Below, piece by piece: positions 14,706-23,631 of a stretch of DNA of 37,503 nucleotides. Positions within the stretch are counted from its first letter, which is position 1. The number at the start of each line of letters is the position of its first letter. The position numbers and the translations under genes are program-made. Source of the DNA: an uncultured Bacteroidales bacterium (lineage in GTDB: Bacteria > Bacteroidota > Bacteroidia > Bacteroidales > Paludibacteraceae); contig CADBYS010000029.1 of NCBI GenBank assembly GCA_902798965.1, positions 1-37,503 of the forward strand. The letters are read 5' to 3'. Below the pieces are notes generated by a model. It made no database searches and was not told the origin of the DNA. It saw only the letters and a list, made by a program, of their open reading frames with translations.

Positions 14706-15653
14706 ATGGCACAAATCCGCATTCTTATACTCAGTATGCTGCTCGGTTGTTTTGCCGTTGACACCGTAGCACAGGATGTCAACGTCTCTACCGCCGACAC
14801 CACGCATCAGCGTGAAAAGAACATCGCGGTATATGAGCGTGTAGCGGCAGCCTTGCAGCCTAAGGCACAAGAATTATCCATGCCTGAGCTGGTCGTACAA
14901 GTGGCATTGCAGTTACTGGAGACTCCCTACCTCTGGGCATCGCTGGAGATGGAACCCGAGGCACTGCAGGTATTTCTGGATAAGACCGATTGTATCCTGT
15001 TTGTCGAACTGTCCTGTTGCATGGCGCTGACACTCAAGGGCAAACGGATCGTGCAAGCCGGTGACGGTACGCACTTTGCCATTCGCGACACACCCTCTCT
15101 AACCGATGCTACGCCATCCTACGACCTGCTATGCGACAATATACGCAACATGCGTTATAGGCTTGGAGTAGTTGATGGTTACGCCTCGCGAATCCATTAC
15201 ACTTCCGAGTGGCTGCTGCAGAACCAAACCAACGGTATCTTGCGCGAATATACGAGTGAGTTGGGGCAGGAGTTCGTGCAGACCTTCAGCTACATGTCCA
15301 TGCATCCCAAGACCTATTACCAGCTCTCGCACGACGAGTGCGCCTTGGGCAAGATCCGCATGATTGAGGAACATCTCAGTGAACAGAAACCGTACTACCT
15401 TATCCCGCAGTCGGAATTACAAAAGAAAGAGGTAATAACGCAGATTCACAGCGGGGATATCATTACCTTCATCTCCCCGCGCGAAGGTTTGGATCTGGCA
15501 CATGTGGCGATAGCTTATGAGCAGAACGGCGAGATGCATTTCATCCACGCCTCGTACGCTGCCAAGAAGGTCATCATCGAACCCCGCACCCTTGCCGACT
15601 ATGCCACTCATGGCATTCGCATCTCCCGCCTCAGCCAAGTATCATCGCGGTAG
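14706..15653 (+). CDS. DUF1460 protein (N-acetylmuramoyl-L-alanine amidase-like, NlpC/P60 fold)
   Basis: A 315-residue exported protein. A signal peptide (about residues 1-22, ILILSMLLGCFAVDTVAQ) is followed by the DUF1460 domain (PF07313), which belongs to the NlpC/P60-like peptidase superfamily and is classed as amidase-like. The likely catalytic cysteine is Cys96 in 'KTDCILFVELS'. The histidine is in 'DLAHVAIAY', followed by 'MHFIHAS'. The family is thought to act on peptidoglycan fragments in the periplasm; no substrate can be assigned here. The ATG at 14706 comes one base after the tadA stop; an upstream in-frame extension to 14559 is only overlap with tadA. Its 3' end faces the MATE gene 22 bases away. 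Confidence 0.85.
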   Translation: MAQIRILILSMLLGCFAVDTVAQDVNVSTADTTHQREKNIAVYERVAAALQPKAQELSMPELVVQVALQLLETPYLWASLEMEPEALQVFLDKTDCILFVELSCCMALTLKGKRIVQAGDGTHFAIRDTPSLTDATPSYDLLCDNIRNMRYRLGVVDGYASRIHYTSEWLLQNQTNGILREYTSELGQEFVQTFSYMSMHPKTYYQLSHDECALGKIRMIEEHLSEQKPYYLIPQSELQKKEVITQIHSGDIITFISPREGLDLAHVAIAYEQNGEMHFIHASYAAKKVIIEPRTLADYATHGIRISRLSQVSSR

Positions 15654-15675
15654 GATAGCAACATTTCCCGGCTTG

Positions 15676-17043
15676 TTAACGACTGATAATACGCTTATTG
15701 GTCAGTAGTATCACGCCCAGTGTCATGCATTCTGCAACGGGGACGGCAAGCCACAGGCCTTGCGGGAAGATGAAGACAGGCATTAGAATAAATGCCGGAA
15801 TAAGGAAGATCAGTCCTCGGAGCAACATATAGATCGTTGCCCGGGCGTTCTGCTCGGTGGCCTGGTAATAACCGATAATCGCCACATTCATGGCAAAGAA
15901 GATCGCCGAATACGCGAACAAGGGAAGGCCGTTGATAGCGATATCATAGGCTCTGGTGCCTGTTTGCAGGAAAAGGCCGACAAGGGGCTTGGCGCACAGG
16001 GTGAGGAAGGCTGTTGCCAGCACGCCGCAGACGGTAGCAGTGCTGAGGCTGATGCGGAAAGCTCGCTGCACGCGGTAGCGATTGCCTGCACCGTGATTGA
16101 AACTGATGATTGGTTGTGCCGACTGCGCCACCGCATTATTGACCATGAACACAATCGGATACAGATAGCAGGCAACACTGAAAGCGGCTACACCGTCTTC
16201 GCCTAATTCGCGGAGGAACACGTAGTTACCGGTCAGCAGCATCACAGACATGGTCAACTCGCCTAACATCGAAGGCACACCGCTGCGCGCCATATTACCC
16301 ACGTTGCGGACGGTCTCCACCAAAGCCTCACGACTGAACTCCGGCCGGAGAAGCTTCACTTTCTCGGCTCGGAAGAAAAGATACCATAACACCATAGCCG
16401 CAGCCAACGCACAGCTGATCGACGAGGCGATTCCTACACCCGCGATACCCATCTGCATCGGGAACACGAACAGCCAATCCAAGAAGATATTCAGCAAGCC
16501 GGGAAAGATCTCCAAGGATGCGGCGAACTTGGGCGAGCCGTCCAAGCGGATGACGAAGGTGCCAATCAATTGGATGACGATGCAGATACAGCCCGGAAGG
16601 ATTGCAAGCAGATAATCCTGACAGAAAGGCAAGAGCACATCGCTGCTTCCCAACAGTCGCAAGAACGGTATTCGAAACGCCAATACAGCCAGCGCCACAA
16701 CAATCATCAGTAGCGTCGCTACCGCGAAGGCTTGGGTGATGTGGGTATTGGCTTCTTTGATGTTGTTTTGCGCCAGATGGATACTGGCGACAACAGATAC
16801 CCCCGCACCGAACATCAGCGCAATGCCCGTTGTGATCAAAAACAAAGGCGCAACAATATTGATCGCTGCCAAGGCATTGCTTCCCACTCCCTGACCGACA
16901 AAGATACCGTCGGCCACCGTGAAGAGGGAGGCAAACACCATGGACAGCAACGTAGGATAGAACAGACTGTTAAACAGCGGACTAATCCTCGTCTTGCCAA
17001 AATCAATACTGTCTCTTCCTTTGTCTTTGAACTTGTTTGTCAT
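15676..17043 (-). CDS. MATE-family multidrug/metabolite exporter
   Basis: A 455-residue polytopic membrane protein with about 12 hydrophobic segments and the MATE (MatE) repeat pattern. The N-terminal half shows 'LFYPTLLSMVFASLFTVADGIFVGQGVGSNALAAINIVAPLF', a standard MATE signature; the second half has 'MVNNAVAQSAQPIISFNHGAGN'. Members use Na+ or H+ gradients to expel small organic molecules. A longer frame exists, but the ATG at 17043 is preferred because it falls after the upstream amidohydrolase stop (17060). It is the last gene in a run of esterases and amidohydrolases, so it may export a toxic substrate or product of that pathway. That link is inference. Confidence 0.9.
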   Translation of the reverse strand: MTNKFKDKGRDSIDFGKTRISPLFNSLFYPTLLSMVFASLFTVADGIFVGQGVGSNALAAINIVAPLFLITTGIALMFGAGVSVVASIHLAQNNIKEANTHITQAFAVATLLMIVVALAVLAFRIPFLRLLGSSDVLLPFCQDYLLAILPGCICIVIQLIGTFVIRLDGSPKFAASLEIFPGLLNIFLDWLFVFPMQMGIAGVGIASSISCALAAAMVLWYLFFRAEKVKLLRPEFSREALVETVRNVGNMARSGVPSMLGELTMSVMLLTGNYVFLRELGEDGVAAFSVACYLYPIVFMVNNAVAQSAQPIISFNHGAGNRYRVQRAFRISLSTATVCGVLATAFLTLCAKPLVGLFLQTGTRAYDIAINGLPLFAYSAIFFAMNVAIIGYYQATEQNARATIYMLLRGLIFLIPAFILMPVFIFPQGLWLAVPVAECMTLGVILLTNKRIISR

Positions 17044-17059
17044 CTGATTGTGAATATGC

Positions 17060-18727
17060 TTAATTGATCTTCTTGCCGCAGGCATAGACCTCTTGCGGTT
17101 GTGTGTGACTGATGCCGGATGGTTCTGCTGTCAGCAGGTCCTTGTCGAAGACGAGGAAGTCAGCGTCCTTGCCCACCTCTATTGAGCCTTTGCGGGCTTC
17201 GATACCGAGTTGCTTGGCGCCGTTTATGGTATAACCGATAAGCATCTCTTCTATGTTCATCCGCTCACTATCCGACGGGTACGGAGCGATGGTTCGTCCT
17301 ACTTCATCGAAGCGGGTATGCTCATTGATCCAGCGGGTCATGCCCACCTCCATAGCGAGGTACGGACTCCAGTTCTTAAAATCGCCGTAGAACACTTCGT
17401 CGCTTGACCAGGTCACGTTAGCTCCGGTATTCCAAAGGGTCTTACAACGGTACATTTCATGCGCGCGTTTCTCGCCCAACAAAGCGGTATAGAGTTCAAT
17501 CGGATTGCCGCCTATGTTGCCGCTGTGCCACCATGGGGTAAAATTGGCTGTTACGCCAAGCTTTGCAAAACGATCCAGATCGGCATCGTCCTGACTCCAC
17601 AGGTGGGCGCATGTGACTTTCACACGGTATTGGTCGCCCAACTCTTTTCTGGCCATTTCTACGCCGTCCAACACCACGCGAGACGCTGCCTCACCGACGG
17701 TGTGAACATGCAGATCCAGTCCTGCCTCATTGAGTTCTTTGAGGATCTCAGCAACCTGCTGCGCATTGAACGCAGTAGCCCCCATTACACCGTCCGTATA
17801 TGGTGTAACCATGGCCGCGGTCTCGATCTTCATCGTGCCGTCCATGAAGATCTTGAGCGTGTGTACCTTCATATGCTCCGTGTCGAACTCACGTTGGAAG
17901 CGTTTCACGCCCTCCATCGCCTCGCGAAGTTTCGCCGGTTGGGTGAGCACATAGCAGCCATCGACATAAATAGGCAGTTTACCCTCGATGTCCAATTGAC
18001 GTAATTGCGCGTATATACGCTCCAAGATATCGTTGTGCTCCGGGAAACCGGCATCGAACACAGCGCTGACGCCATAAGCCGTACTGGATTCGATCCAGCG
18101 TGAGAGGGCTGCGCGGATCTGATCATCGGTTAGGCTCTCACGCAGTCCGTCAAACAAGAACGGCCAACTTGCTGTCTCGTAGGACTCACCGGTCAGATGT
18201 CCGTCCTTACGCACGAAATAGGCCAGTTCAGGCACCGGATCCGGCGTAGCATCGGTAATGCCGTGCGCGGCGAGAACCTTGGAGTTCACCCAGTTGCTGT
18301 GACAACCGATTTCCAGGACGATGAGTTCGTGGTCCGGACAGATGGCGTCGAGGTCGGCTATAGTGAGGTCCTCTCCGTTCAAGGCGGATTTCTCCAGCGC
18401 GAAGCGGTACCGATTCAGCCCGGGATTCTTTTGGATATAGTCTGCCATGAAATCCAGGCTTTCCTGCTTGGAGGGGCATAGTACGAGCACGCCTAAATCG
18501 ACATACTCAAAGGCCGTTCCGGTGGACACATGCACATGGCTGTCGATGATACCCGGCATAATGAACTTACCAACCAAGTCGATGGTCGGTCCTTCATAGG
18601 CTGACAAGCCGGCCTCATCGCCTACATAAATGAACTTGCCGTCTTTTACAACAAGCGCTGTCGCCTGCGGATATTCTTGGTTAGAAGTGAAGATTCTTGC
18701 GTTTTTGATAATCTGATCTGCTTTCAT
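17060..18727 (-). CDS. YtcJ-like metal-dependent amidohydrolase 2
   Basis: A 555-residue member of the Amidohydro_3 group of the amidohydrolase superfamily. The metal-binding 'IDSHVHVSTG' gives His64 and His66. Further ligands are likely in 'LDLHVHTVGEA', 'VTCAHLWSQDD' and the aspartate of 'WSSDEVFYGD'. The C-terminus has the usual composite sandwich ('GSIEVGKDADFLVFDKDLL'). No signal peptide is visible, so it is cytosolic. The family hydrolyses C-N bonds in amides, N-acyl amino acids, formamides or cyclic compounds; the substrate is not predictable. It lies 24 bases after the related gene 18752-20383, from which it has diverged considerably, so the pair may take different substrates. Confidence 0.87.
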   Translation of the reverse strand: MKADQIIKNARIFTSNQEYPQATALVVKDGKFIYVGDEAGLSAYEGPTIDLVGKFIMPGIIDSHVHVSTGTAFEYVDLGVLVLCPSKQESLDFMADYIQKNPGLNRYRFALEKSALNGEDLTIADLDAICPDHELIVLEIGCHSNWVNSKVLAAHGITDATPDPVPELAYFVRKDGHLTGESYETASWPFLFDGLRESLTDDQIRAALSRWIESSTAYGVSAVFDAGFPEHNDILERIYAQLRQLDIEGKLPIYVDGCYVLTQPAKLREAMEGVKRFQREFDTEHMKVHTLKIFMDGTMKIETAAMVTPYTDGVMGATAFNAQQVAEILKELNEAGLDLHVHTVGEAASRVVLDGVEMARKELGDQYRVKVTCAHLWSQDDADLDRFAKLGVTANFTPWWHSGNIGGNPIELYTALLGEKRAHEMYRCKTLWNTGANVTWSSDEVFYGDFKNWSPYLAMEVGMTRWINEHTRFDEVGRTIAPYPSDSERMNIEEMLIGYTINGAKQLGIEARKGSIEVGKDADFLVFDKDLLTAEPSGISHTQPQEVYACGKKIN

Positions 18728-18751
18728 ACTATTATGATTTATTTTAAATGT

Positions 18752-20383
18752 TTATGCTTTAAAAACTTCTTCGCCATCCACGATGGTGGCAATGAGGTTG
18801 GCTTGAGCTACTTTCTCGATGTCGTCGTGCAGGAAGTCGCAGTCAAAGACCGTCATGTTGGCTATCTTGCCGTACTCGATAGAGCCCATCCGATGCTCCT
18901 GACGGAACTGATGAGCCACGTTGATAGTCATCGCACGCAGCGACTGCTCGCGCGTGATAGCCTCTTTGAGGTTACGCGGAGAATCGCCAAGCTGCAGCGC
19001 GGCAGGGTAGCAACGTTTCTCGGCGGTATAGAAGCTGAGTTTGATATCAAATAGCGGTGAAACAGGATAGTCGGAGTGGAACACCACATTGGCTCCTGCA
19101 TCACAGAACGACTTAATAGGATAAGCTTGGTTGGTCAGTTCTTCGCCCACATATGACACTTCCTGCTCGTAGTTGCCCGGCAGTTTGGCGGTCCATAGAG
19201 GCGGAACGGCAGGTACAGAACGCGTTGCAGCCATGCGGTGGACATCTTCGTCGGTCACAAAATGCAGATGAGCCAATACGTTGCGTTGGTCGAGATCGCC
19301 GGTAATCTTCTCCGCATCCTCGATGCAGCCAAGCATGAAATGCGTAGCACCGCCCCCTTCGGAGTGGACGTGTACGGAGAGTCCTTCTTTGTCGGCTTCT
19401 ACTATCAGTTGTACCATCTTGTCGTGGTCATTGAATCGCTCTGCACCGTGGTAGCCCGGCTCGTCGAGGTAGTCCTGGTTTTGCCAAGCTGTATGCGCCT
19501 CGGTCACGCCGTCGAGGAAGGCTTTGATACCGATAATTCGGAAGTATTCGCCGTCCAGTTCTGCGCGTTTGGCAACGACCTCCGCCACTTCCGCTTTGGG
19601 GTCAGCGACATTGTCGGGCGTCAGCGAATAGGCGTATGTGCGCAGTTTCAGTTTTCCTTCCTTTTCGAGTTCATAATAGGCTTGGGGCGAATCTTTATAG
19701 ATGCCTTCTGCTCCGGCATCTCCTACGGCAGTATATCCGTTTCTGAGGGCGAAATCCTGCCAAACGAGCAGATAGTCCTTGGCATCCTGAAGTGTAACAG
19801 GAATCTTGGGCATCAGTTCCATCACGGGATTCTCACAGATGTATCCGTTCGGTTCTCCGTTCTCATCCACGTGCACCAGATCATAGCCCATATTCTTTGC
19901 GTATGCCGCATCGATACCTGCCCATTCCAATGCTTTGGTATTGAGCAACATAGAGTGTCCTCCGCTCGTTTGCATGAGAAGTGGTTTATCCGCACAAATC
20001 TCATCCAGATAAGCCTTGGTTACCTGTTCCTCATTCTCCACCCATCCCGCTGCCACGTAGAAATCGCGGTGTGGGTTCTTGGCGATGAATTCCCGAATGA
20101 TCCTGCGATACCTCTCGTAGTCGGTGGTTAGTCCTCCGTCCATCAAGTTCGCCTGTCCGATAAAACGTAGTCCGGCGAAGTGCCCATGACAGTGTGACTC
20201 CATGAACCCCGGGTAGATGAAGTTGTCACCGTAGTCCAACACCTCTGCGTCGGGTGCGAGTCGCTTGGCTTCTTCGGCGCTACCGATATAGGCAAAGATG
20301 CCGTTCTTTACTAATGCGGCCTTGGCAAAGGGTCGCTTATCATCCACCGTGATGATGTTGCCGAGAATAATAGTCTGTTTCAT
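18752..20383 (-). CDS. YtcJ-like metal-dependent amidohydrolase 1
   Basis: A 543-residue cytosolic amidohydrolase of the same Amidohydro_3 family as its downstream neighbour. Metal ligands: 'MESHCHGHFAG' (His64, His66), 'LSVHVHSEGGGATHF', 'LAHLHFVTDEDV' and 'VFHSDYPVSP' with the conserved aspartate. The C-terminal 'MGSIEYGKIANMTVFDCDFL' closes the domain. Length is normal. It starts 34 bases after the second esterase, behind a run of five 7-base repeats. The order esterase-esterase-amidohydrolase-amidohydrolase-exporter suggests stepwise hydrolysis of a compound carrying both ester and amide bonds, but this is inference. Confidence 0.87.
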   Translation of the reverse strand: MKQTIILGNIITVDDKRPFAKAALVKNGIFAYIGSAEEAKRLAPDAEVLDYGDNFIYPGFMESHCHGHFAGLRFIGQANLMDGGLTTDYERYRRIIREFIAKNPHRDFYVAAGWVENEEQVTKAYLDEICADKPLLMQTSGGHSMLLNTKALEWAGIDAAYAKNMGYDLVHVDENGEPNGYICENPVMELMPKIPVTLQDAKDYLLVWQDFALRNGYTAVGDAGAEGIYKDSPQAYYELEKEGKLKLRTYAYSLTPDNVADPKAEVAEVVAKRAELDGEYFRIIGIKAFLDGVTEAHTAWQNQDYLDEPGYHGAERFNDHDKMVQLIVEADKEGLSVHVHSEGGGATHFMLGCIEDAEKITGDLDQRNVLAHLHFVTDEDVHRMAATRSVPAVPPLWTAKLPGNYEQEVSYVGEELTNQAYPIKSFCDAGANVVFHSDYPVSPLFDIKLSFYTAEKRCYPAALQLGDSPRNLKEAITREQSLRAMTINVAHQFRQEHRMGSIEYGKIANMTVFDCDFLHDDIEKVAQANLIATIVDGEEVFKA

Positions 20384-20386
20384 ATC

Positions 20387-20421
20387 CTTTTACCTTTCAT
20401 TTTTCACATTTCGCCTTTCAA
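20387..20421. repeat. 7-base tandem repeat array in operon gap (esterase 2 to amidohydrolase 1)
   Basis: Five units CTTTTAC, CTTTCAT, TTTTCAC, ATTTCGC, CTTTCAA. On the transcribed (-) strand they read as GTGAAAG-like purine words. The last unit contains the stop codon of the upstream esterase, and the array fills the gap to the next start codon, just as at 22016-22050. Confidence 0.7.
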
Positions 20422-22004
20422 GGCATATAATAATTGGTTAGGAAGTACGTGCGCTCCCAATCCACAATTTTGACATCGGCTTCCTTGGCTGGGTGGATGT
20501 CATGCTCGTCGAGGACCATGACCTGCTTGTCTTTGAGGTCGTAGAGCGGCCACTGTTTTGCCTTGCCGTCCGGCGATTCGGCGGCGCTTAGGGAAGGATT
20601 GCCGGTCTTGGCGAATTGTACCCACATCTTGCGCATGGTCTTACAGAACTTCTCATCGTAGGCTCTGCCTGTGAAGTCCTGCAACTCCGGATGAGCAAAG
20701 ACTACCGACAACTCGGATGCATGTCCGGCTTTAATCAGCGGAAGGGAGGATTCCACGGTGTAGTAGAAGGTGTACGACTTGCCGCCGGCTTTGGTCTGCT
20801 CCTCCGACAGACGAATCTGCGGAGCGATGAACATGATCTGGCTGAACAGACGTACGGTCGCTTCGTAACTCTCGCCCGGGATATCGTGGCAGTAGCTCTC
20901 TACCTTTTTCTTCTCATCCTCCGTCAGTTGCGCGAGTTTCTCCTCCAGGCGTCCGCCAGCCCAGGCGTTCCAAACATCCACACCGGTGACACCGAGGAAG
21001 GTGTTCATCTCGTCCTTGTTGCAGCCCATCAGGAACTCTATATCCTTGGCTGCGCCGTTGGCGTACGCTTCCCACGTATTCAGGGGCAGGTGAATGCCGT
21101 CGCGCTCCGGCATAGTACGTATGCCGAGTACCTGGTAGAAGCCGAACAGAGGTGTCCATGCGTTCGTTATCTCCTCGGCACTCCGTTTCATCAGATCGGC
21201 TACGGTCTTGCAGCCAAGCGCCTCCATCACCCTGTCGGTGACGGCTATAGCCTGCTCTGCACTTCTCGTCTGGGCGGGCGCGCCGCTCTGTAAGATGACG
21301 CGATGGAAATACTGATGCGAACCCTTGAGCAGTGGCAGCAGGCTGCAGCTTGCTGCGCCGGCTGACTCACCCCAGATGGTCACGTTGTCGGGGTCGCCGC
21401 CAAAGCCTGCAATATTCTCATGTACCCACTTCAGCGCCTTGAGCTGATCCAGCAGTCCTAAGTTCTGGGCATCTGCATAATCCTTGCCGTCCGGCAGGTG
21501 CGACAGGTGGAAGAAGCCGAAGAAACTGACGCGATACGTGATGGTTATAACAATCACTTCCGGATGTTCTTGGATAAGCCTATGGCAATCGTACTGCGGG
21601 TCGGTTGTTCCGCCCACATCGAAGGCGCCACCGTAGATCCACACGATCACGGGTTTCTTCGTTGCTGCATCGTCCGCCTTCCAAAGGTTCAGATACAGGC
21701 AGTCCTCACCCGTAGGATATAAGGCTGCAGGATCGCCGGACGCTTGAACAGGCGATTTGCCATAGTAATAGGCCTCATATACGCCATCGTCGGGCGTAAC
21801 ATCCACAGGCGCCTTCCAACGCAACTCGCCGACAGGTTGCTGACCTACAAAAGGAATACCTTTATAGGAAATAATGTTCTCCGCCTTCTTCCCGACGAAC
21901 GTTCCATTGACGCACTTCACGGCAAGCGAACGGTCGTAATTGCCATCGGTGATCTTTTGGTTATCACCGTACTGAGGCATCAGTTGTTTTTCCGTTTCAT
22001 TCAT
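20418..22004 (-). CDS. Type-B carboxylesterase 2 (PF00135)
   Basis: A 528-residue alpha/beta-hydrolase of the carboxylesterase type-B (para-nitrobenzyl esterase-like) family. The oxyanion loop is 'VWIYGGAFDVGG' (about 121-132; the usual histidine of HGG is tyrosine). The nucleophile elbow is GESAGA with Ser214. The acid is expected in 'MGCNKDEMNTFLG' and the histidine in 'KAGHASELSVVFAHPE'. No signal peptide is visible, so it is probably cytosolic. A start 18 bases further upstream is possible, but the ATG at 22004 is preceded by AAAGGAGAAACGAAC and aligns with the sister esterase. The sister (22047-23618) is very similar, especially in the last 60 residues, which points to tandem duplication or gene conversion. 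Confidence 0.87.
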   Translation of the reverse strand: MNETEKQLMPQYGDNQKITDGNYDRSLAVKCVNGTFVGKKAENIISYKGIPFVGQQPVGELRWKAPVDVTPDDGVYEAYYYGKSPVQASGDPAALYPTGEDCLYLNLWKADDAATKKPVIVWIYGGAFDVGGTTDPQYDCHRLIQEHPEVIVITITYRVSFFGFFHLSHLPDGKDYADAQNLGLLDQLKALKWVHENIAGFGGDPDNVTIWGESAGAASCSLLPLLKGSHQYFHRVILQSGAPAQTRSAEQAIAVTDRVMEALGCKTVADLMKRSAEEITNAWTPLFGFYQVLGIRTMPERDGIHLPLNTWEAYANGAAKDIEFLMGCNKDEMNTFLGVTGVDVWNAWAGGRLEEKLAQLTEDEKKKVESYCHDIPGESYEATVRLFSQIMFIAPQIRLSEEQTKAGGKSYTFYYTVESSLPLIKAGHASELSVVFAHPELQDFTGRAYDEKFCKTMRKMWVQFAKTGNPSLSAAESPDGKAKQWPLYDLKDKQVMVLDEHDIHPAKEADVKIVDWERTYFLTNYYMP

Positions 22005-22015
22005 GTTCGTTTCTC

Positions 22016-22050
22016 CTTTCACCTTTCACTTTTCATCTTTCACCTTTCAA
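22016..22050. repeat. 7-base tandem repeat array in operon gap (esterase 1 to esterase 2)
   Basis: Five units CTTTCAC, CTTTCAC, TTTTCAT, CTTTCAC, CTTTCAA. The last one holds the stop codon of esterase 1. On the - strand the GTGAAAG units run directly into the Shine-Dalgarno GAAAGGAG of esterase 2, so the array may have arisen from, or supply, ribosome-binding sequence. Confidence 0.75.
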
Positions 22051-23618
22051 AGCGTATAATACTTTGTCAAGAAATACGTTCGCTCCCAGTCCACGATCTT
22101 GACATCAGCCTCCTTGGCAGGATGGATGTCGAACTCATCGAGCACCATCACCTGCTTGTCTTTCCGATCGTAGAGCGGCCACTGTTTTGCCTTTCCGTCA
22201 GGCGATTCGGTGGCGCTGAGGGACGGACAACCGGTCTTGGCGAACTGTACCCACATAGCACGCATGGTCTTGCAGAAAGTCTCGTCAAAAGCTCTGCCGG
22301 TATCTGCGGTGAACTCCGGATGATTAAATACCACCGCCAACTCAATAGCATGTCCGCACTTCATGATCGGATCGGGTGACTCGGGCGTAAAGTAATAGGT
22401 GTAACATTTGCCGCCGGCTTTGGACTGCTCCTCAGAGATGCGGATGGTCGGCGCAATAAACCAACTCTGGCTGAACACGCGGCTGTCGGCCTCGTAGTAG
22501 TCGCCCTTCACATCGCGCATGTAACTCTCCACCAGCGCTTTTTCGTCAGCAGGCAAATGGGCAAACTTCTCCTGCTTGCGAGCGGCAACCCAGTTGTCCC
22601 AACCTTCCTTTCCGAAACTGGACACGAAGAAGTCCATCTCATCCTTGTTGCAACCCACCAGAATCGTGATATCCTTCGCCGCGCCGTTGGCATATGCAGC
22701 CCAAGTATCGGTAGGCAGAATGCGTCCGTCCCGTTCGGGGAACTGATGACAGAAGTTAACCGCCGAAGCATCCAAGAGTTTTTCGCCATCCACCTTCAGC
22801 AGGTCGGCAACGGTCTTGCAGCCGAGCACTTCCATAAGTTTATTCGTGCATGCCATACCTTCTTCCGGCGTTCGCGTCTGGTTCACGGAACCGCTCTCCG
22901 CTATCAGCCGCTTGAAATACTGCTGCGAACCCGGAACTATCGGCTGCATACTGCAACTTGCTCCACCTGCCGACTCACCCCAGATGGTCACGTTGTCCGG
23001 ATCACCACCAAAGGCCGCGATGTTCTCGTGTACCCATTTCAGTGCCTTCTGCTGGTCAAGGAGTCCCAGGTTCTGCGAGTCAGGATAATCCGCGCCGTCC
23101 GACAGGTGGGACAGGTGCAGGAAACCCATTACGCCCAAGCGATAAGCAATCGTCACAACGATGACATCGGGATGCTCCTGTACGAACGGAACGCAATCGA
23201 ACATTGGGTCGATCGTTCCGCCGGCCTCGAAGGCTCCGCCATGAATCCAAACCATCACCGGTTTCTTCGCCGTCGTGTCGTCCGACCGGAAGACGTTCAG
23301 ATACAGGCAGTCCTCGCTCCAATAATACATCGAGCCAACCTCAAACGATGCATTGCCGTAGGCACTCTTCGCATTGTAATATGCCTCATAAACGCCGTCG
23401 TCGGGCGTAATATCCACCGGAGCTTTCCAACGCAGATCGCCCACGGGCTGCTTGCCGACATACGGAATACCCCGGAACACCGTTATATTGTCCGTCTTAC
23501 GGCCGACGAACGTTCCGTTGATACACTTTACGGCTAACGAGTGGTCGTACTTGCCGTCGGTAATCGGCTTGTTCTCACCGCCGTACATCTCTCTGAGTTT
23601 CTCTCTGATTTCGTTCAT
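22047..23618 (-). CDS. Type-B carboxylesterase 1 (PF00135)
   Basis: A 523-residue carboxylesterase paralogous to the next gene. The oxyanion loop 'VWIHGGAFEAGG' (about 123-134) has the standard histidine. The nucleophile is Ser216 in GESAGGAS. The acid lies in 'VGCNKDEMDFFVS', and the histidine in 'KCGHAIELAVVFNHPE'. No export signal is visible. It starts 13 bases after the secreted C1 peptidase gene and is followed 42 bases later by its paralogue. Differences between the two are concentrated in the acyl-pocket half (about residues 225-420), while both ends are nearly the same, as expected if the copies now have different acyl preferences. Confidence 0.87.
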   Translation of the reverse strand: MNEIREKLREMYGGENKPITDGKYDHSLAVKCINGTFVGRKTDNITVFRGIPYVGKQPVGDLRWKAPVDITPDDGVYEAYYNAKSAYGNASFEVGSMYYWSEDCLYLNVFRSDDTTAKKPVMVWIHGGAFEAGGTIDPMFDCVPFVQEHPDVIVVTIAYRLGVMGFLHLSHLSDGADYPDSQNLGLLDQQKALKWVHENIAAFGGDPDNVTIWGESAGGASCSMQPIVPGSQQYFKRLIAESGSVNQTRTPEEGMACTNKLMEVLGCKTVADLLKVDGEKLLDASAVNFCHQFPERDGRILPTDTWAAYANGAAKDITILVGCNKDEMDFFVSSFGKEGWDNWVAARKQEKFAHLPADEKALVESYMRDVKGDYYEADSRVFSQSWFIAPTIRISEEQSKAGGKCYTYYFTPESPDPIMKCGHAIELAVVFNHPEFTADTGRAFDETFCKTMRAMWVQFAKTGCPSLSATESPDGKAKQWPLYDRKDKQVMVLDEFDIHPAKEADVKIVDWERTYFLTKYYTL

Positions 23619-23631
23619 AGGAGTTATATTT

